Assembly: GCA_034002905.1 (NCBI GenBank)
Contig: JAVEZQ010000002.1
Span: 124,001 to 188,000, forward strand
Source of the DNA: UBA8914 sp034002905
GTDB taxonomy: Bacteria; Pseudomonadota; Alphaproteobacteria; UBA9219
DNA length: 64,000 nt
Direction: 5' to 3'
Shown: in pieces, positions 62,226 to 64,000 of the stretch
Layout of the letters: every line of letters begins with the position of its first letter
How positions within the stretch are numbered: position 1 is the stretch's first letter
Notes under the pieces: generated by a model
Seen by the model: the letters and a program-made list of their open reading frames with translations, nothing else
Told to the model about the DNA's origin: nothing
Databases searched by the model: none
Translations under genes and position numbers: made by a program

Positions 62226-62630
62226 TCAGATTTTATTCTGAACGACATCCGCCAATGTGACAGATTTGAGATACTTCTGCATCTCTTCGCTCATACGATC
62301 CCACAAGTGATCCGTTAACTTTCTTGCCGTCTGTCCTTCAGATGACATAGCCGCTGCGCGATCCGACTCACGTCCCGTATCAACAGCGGAGACGATTTGC
62401 TGAATCGTCATCTGGGTCGCATCCATAGCGATCACGTACCCGCCACCGGGCCCGCGCATGCTCTTAACCAAGCCATTTTTCTTAAGCTTGGCAACAAGCT
62501 GCTCAAGATAAGACAAAGATATCATCTGTCTCTGCGCGACATCGGCCAATGGAACCGGTTTCTCGCCAGCGTGTCTAGCAAGATCGACCATGGCCATAAC
62601 GGCATGACGTCCCTTCGTGCTAATACGCAT
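62226..62630 (-). CDS. iscR: Rrf2 family regulator, IscR-like without cluster-binding cysteines
   Basis: 134 residues from the ATG (MRISTKGRHAVMAMVDLA) that follows a perfect AAGGAGGTG ribosome site. The winged helix contains SLSYLEQLVAKLKKNGLVKSMRGPGGGY (in part), typical of IscR, and the C-terminus has LWDRMSEEMQKYLKSVTLADVV. E. coli IscR holds its 2Fe-2S cluster with three Cys in this interval; here (87-106, GRESDRAAAMSSEGQTARK) there are none, and the protein has no Cys at all. Rhodobacter IscR also lacks the canonical set but keeps one Cys. It likely controls iron-sulfur or iron genes in an apo-like state. Confidence 0.85.
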   Translation of the reverse strand: MRISTKGRHAVMAMVDLARHAGEKPVPLADVAQRQMISLSYLEQLVAKLKKNGLVKSMRGPGGGYVIAMDATQMTIQQIVSAVDTGRESDRAAAMSSEGQTARKLTDHLWDRMSEEMQKYLKSVTLADVVQNKI

Positions 62631-62689
62631 ATTTTTCACCTCCTTGCTTTGAATAGGGCCACGTTCATACACTAAAAAAGACCCTAATG

Positions 62690-62717
62690 GTACTAAATTC
62701 GTATTACTTTATGTCAA
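62690..62717 (-). promoter_or_regulatory. Candidate iscR promoter
   Basis: A perfect TTGACA (62712-62717) with TAGTAC (62690-62695) 16 bp downstream on the minus strand, about 60 bp before the iscR start. Motif only. Confidence 0.4.
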
Positions 62718-62867
62718 TTCGATGACAAGCATATAAGGTTTATTCAATTTGTTGTTATTAATTATTAAAATATTGAATTACTTGCTTGAATTCAACTACC
62801 CAGTCTGTGCTAGACTTGCCGCTGACGTGAAATCAAGACAACAGATGATTCCTCCCATTGTATAGGG

Positions 62868-62997
62868 ATTGTTGTTAATTAANNNNNNNNNNNNNNNNNN
62901 NNNNNNNNNNNNNNNNNNNNNNNNNNNNNNNNNNNNNNNNNNNNNNNNNNNNNNNNNNNNNNNNNNNNNNNNNNNNNNNNNNATTGTTGTTAATTAA
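62868..62997. repeat. Assembly gap flanked by identical 15-mers
   Basis: 62883-62982 is exactly 100 N. The 15 bases on its left (62868-62882) and right (62983-62997) are the same, ATTGTTGTTAATTAA. A related TTGTTGTTATTAATTA occurs near 62750. Either two contigs really overlap by this repeat and the gap is artificial, or an AT-rich tandem repeat has collapsed. The rest of 62673-63010 holds only the iscR and hydrolase promoters. Confidence 0.9.
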
Positions 62998-63010
62998 CAA
63001 GTGGTGAGAT

Positions 63011-63691
63011 ATGCCAGAAGTACTCTTTGCAGGCCCCGCTGGACGTTTAGAAGGTCGTTATACCCCCGGGAAGTCGCCGACGGCTCCTATCGCCTTGATT
63101 CTTCACCCACACCCCCAACATGGTGGCACCATGAACAATAAGGTGGTGTATGCGCTTTTCTCGGCTTTTGCTGAACGTGATTTTTCGACTCTTCGATTCA
63201 ATTTTCGTGGCGTTGGTCGCAGCCAAGGTTCCTATGATCGTGGCGAAGGCGAACTCAGTGATGCTGCCGCAGCTTTGGACTGGGTTCAATCGATCAACCC
63301 GAATGCACGCAGTGTATGGGTTGCCGGTTTTTCCTTTGGCGCGTGGATTGGCATGCAACTTTTGATGCGTCGCCCTGAGATTGAATCTTTTATCTCCGTT
63401 GCGCCACCGGCCAACATGTTGGATTTTTCTTTCTTGGCACCTTGCCCCTCGTCGGGCCTTGTCATTCATGGTGGCGCAGATGAAATCGTGCCCGAACCGT
63501 TCGTTGCAAAGCTTGTGACAAAGCTATCGCACCAACGCGGCATTCATATTGATTATCGCGTTGTTTCCGAAGCTGGACACTTCTTTGCTAATCAGATCGA
63601 TCAGCTCGCCAGCCATGCGGAAGAATATTTGGACAACGCCCTACTCCATACCATTCCGGCGCAAACACCGTCTTCCACTCTCGTTGGCTAG
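63011..63691 (+). CDS. Alpha/beta hydrolase conserved next to iscR
   Basis: 226 residues. Oxyanion motif HPHPQHGGTMNNKVV, FNFRGVGRSQG, the nucleophile elbow GFSFGAW (Ser), the Asp region GGADEIVPEP and His in SEAGHFF complete the triad. This small hydrolase family sits beside an iscR-type Rrf2 gene in many alphaproteobacteria, as here (divergent). Its substrate is unknown; some relatives are called dienelactone hydrolase-like without proof. The stop overlaps the convergent anmK by 4 bp. Confidence 0.88.
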   Translation: MPEVLFAGPAGRLEGRYTPGKSPTAPIALILHPHPQHGGTMNNKVVYALFSAFAERDFSTLRFNFRGVGRSQGSYDRGEGELSDAAAALDWVQSINPNARSVWVAGFSFGAWIGMQLLMRRPEIESFISVAPPANMLDFSFLAPCPSSGLVIHGGADEIVPEPFVAKLVTKLSHQRGIHIDYRVVSEAGHFFANQIDQLASHAEEYLDNALLHTIPAQTPSSTLVG

Positions 63692-64000
63692 TTCTTTGCT
63701 TTGTGATATCGCCCGCCTGTCATTGGTGCGGGAACGGATGTCGTGCCCGGTACACTTAGCGGTAGGCCTGAATGACTCCGGACGGCGAGATAGGCAAAGG
63801 CCTGCGCTTCCATGGCGTCTCCATCCCAACCGAGCGCATCAACACTTTGCACGGAAAGGCCGCTTTCCTGCGCAAGCCATGCCATCATTGTCTTGTTATG
63901 CCGTCCACCACCCGTGACATAAAGGGTCTGCGCTGGCAATGGCATCTGCGTAAGACCATGCACGACTGCGCGAACCGTCATCATCGTCAGAGTCGCGGCG
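63688..64000 (-). CDS. anmK: Anhydro-N-acetylmuramic acid kinase, C-terminal part (runs off window)
   Basis: The last 104 codons only; the frame stays open to the right edge. AATLTMMTVRAVVHGL, LYVTGGGRHNKTMMAWL, DALGWDGDAMEAQAFAYLAVR and GLPLSVPGTTSVPAPMTGG are the family C-terminus. AnmK phosphorylates and opens anhydro-MurNAc to give MurNAc-6-phosphate in peptidoglycan recycling, downstream of NagZ, which is also in this window. Confidence 0.93.
   Translation of the reverse strand, partial: AATLTMMTVRAVVHGLTQMPLPAQTLYVTGGGRHNKTMMAWLAQESGLSVQSVDALGWDGDAMEAQAFAYLAVRSHSGLPLSVPGTTSVPAPMTGGRYHKAKN

Noticed and set aside
62868..62997. Insertion sequence or direct repeats of a mobile element around the gap
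   Set aside because: Only a 15-bp AT-rich repeat next to a standard 100-N spacer; no transposase or terminal inverted repeat.
1..64000. CRISPR array, prophage, toxin-antitoxin or biosynthetic gene cluster
   Set aside because: No regularly spaced repeats, phage structural genes, paired toxin/antitoxin genes or synthase modules were seen; content is housekeeping and envelope genes.

Overview
The window comes from an alphaproteobacterial chromosome. The lineage markers are CtrA, a mitofilin (alpha-Mic60) gene inside a hemC-hemD-hemY cluster, an NDUFA12-type complex I accessory protein, DUF2336, DUF2155 and DUF465 proteins, a zinc-finger HscB of the mitochondrial type, and TrmFO. Base composition looks close to balanced. 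I see no phage, insertion sequence, transposase, integrase or CRISPR array. The gene order is unusual: several blocks that are normally conserved are broken up, which suggests a rearranged or little-studied lineage rather than a model genus. I cannot place it below class level with confidence. There is one 100-base run of N at 62883-62982.

Region by region. 1-6.4 kb (minus strand): edge of a tRNA, a plcP-agt type lipid-remodelling pair, pmbA/tldE, a CioAB-like cytochrome bd oxidase and mntP. 6.4-15.4 kb: rpoC and rpoB with a long leader, detached from the ribosomal protein genes that normally flank them. 15.4-20.3 kb: hemC-hemD-Mic60-hemY and a HAD phosphatase. 20.4-24.5 kb: a proline-rich small protein, DUF2336, nagZ, ctrA and small proteins. 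24.6-26.0 kb: NDUFA12-mlaD-DUF2155. 26.3-28.4 kb: an intact but catalytically stripped relative of the B12-dependent ribonucleotide reductase NrdJ. 28.4-32.8 kb: a 32-residue membrane peptide, a lipoprotein, an orphan ABC-2 permease, and a divergent pair of degenerate HD-GYP and EAL proteins. 32.8-34.8 kb: htpG behind a textbook heat-shock promoter. 36-42.8 kb: rne, a BepA-like protease, a DsbA-like protein and accBC. 43-48 kb: terC, mlaE-mlaF and ftsK. 48-55 kb: kdpFABCD without kdpE. 55-64 kb: an RNA helicase, lptD, a GmhB-like phosphatase, a secreted cyclophilin, trmFO, hscB, iscR, an alpha/beta hydrolase and the 3' end of anmK.

Several genes cooperate. The envelope theme is strong: MlaD (25 kb) with MlaE/MlaF (44 kb) for phospholipid traffic, LptD for LPS insertion, PlcP/Agt for swapping phospholipids for glycolipids, a BepA-like protease and a DsbA-like oxidoreductase for envelope quality, and NagZ plus AnmK for peptidoglycan recycling. 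HemC and HemD make uroporphyrinogen III, and the heme-using bd oxidase is nearby.

The most striking pattern is a set of full-length, open proteins that have lost the defining residues of their families. They are a KdpD with no phosphoacceptor His and no KdpE partner, an NrdJ relative with no catalytic core, an HD-GYP protein with no metal ligands, an EAL protein without the catalytic loop, an HscB with SPE in place of HPD, and an IscR without a single cysteine. Each could be a functional pseudoenzyme or a repurposed regulator. All these statements rest on reading motifs by eye, without database searches.
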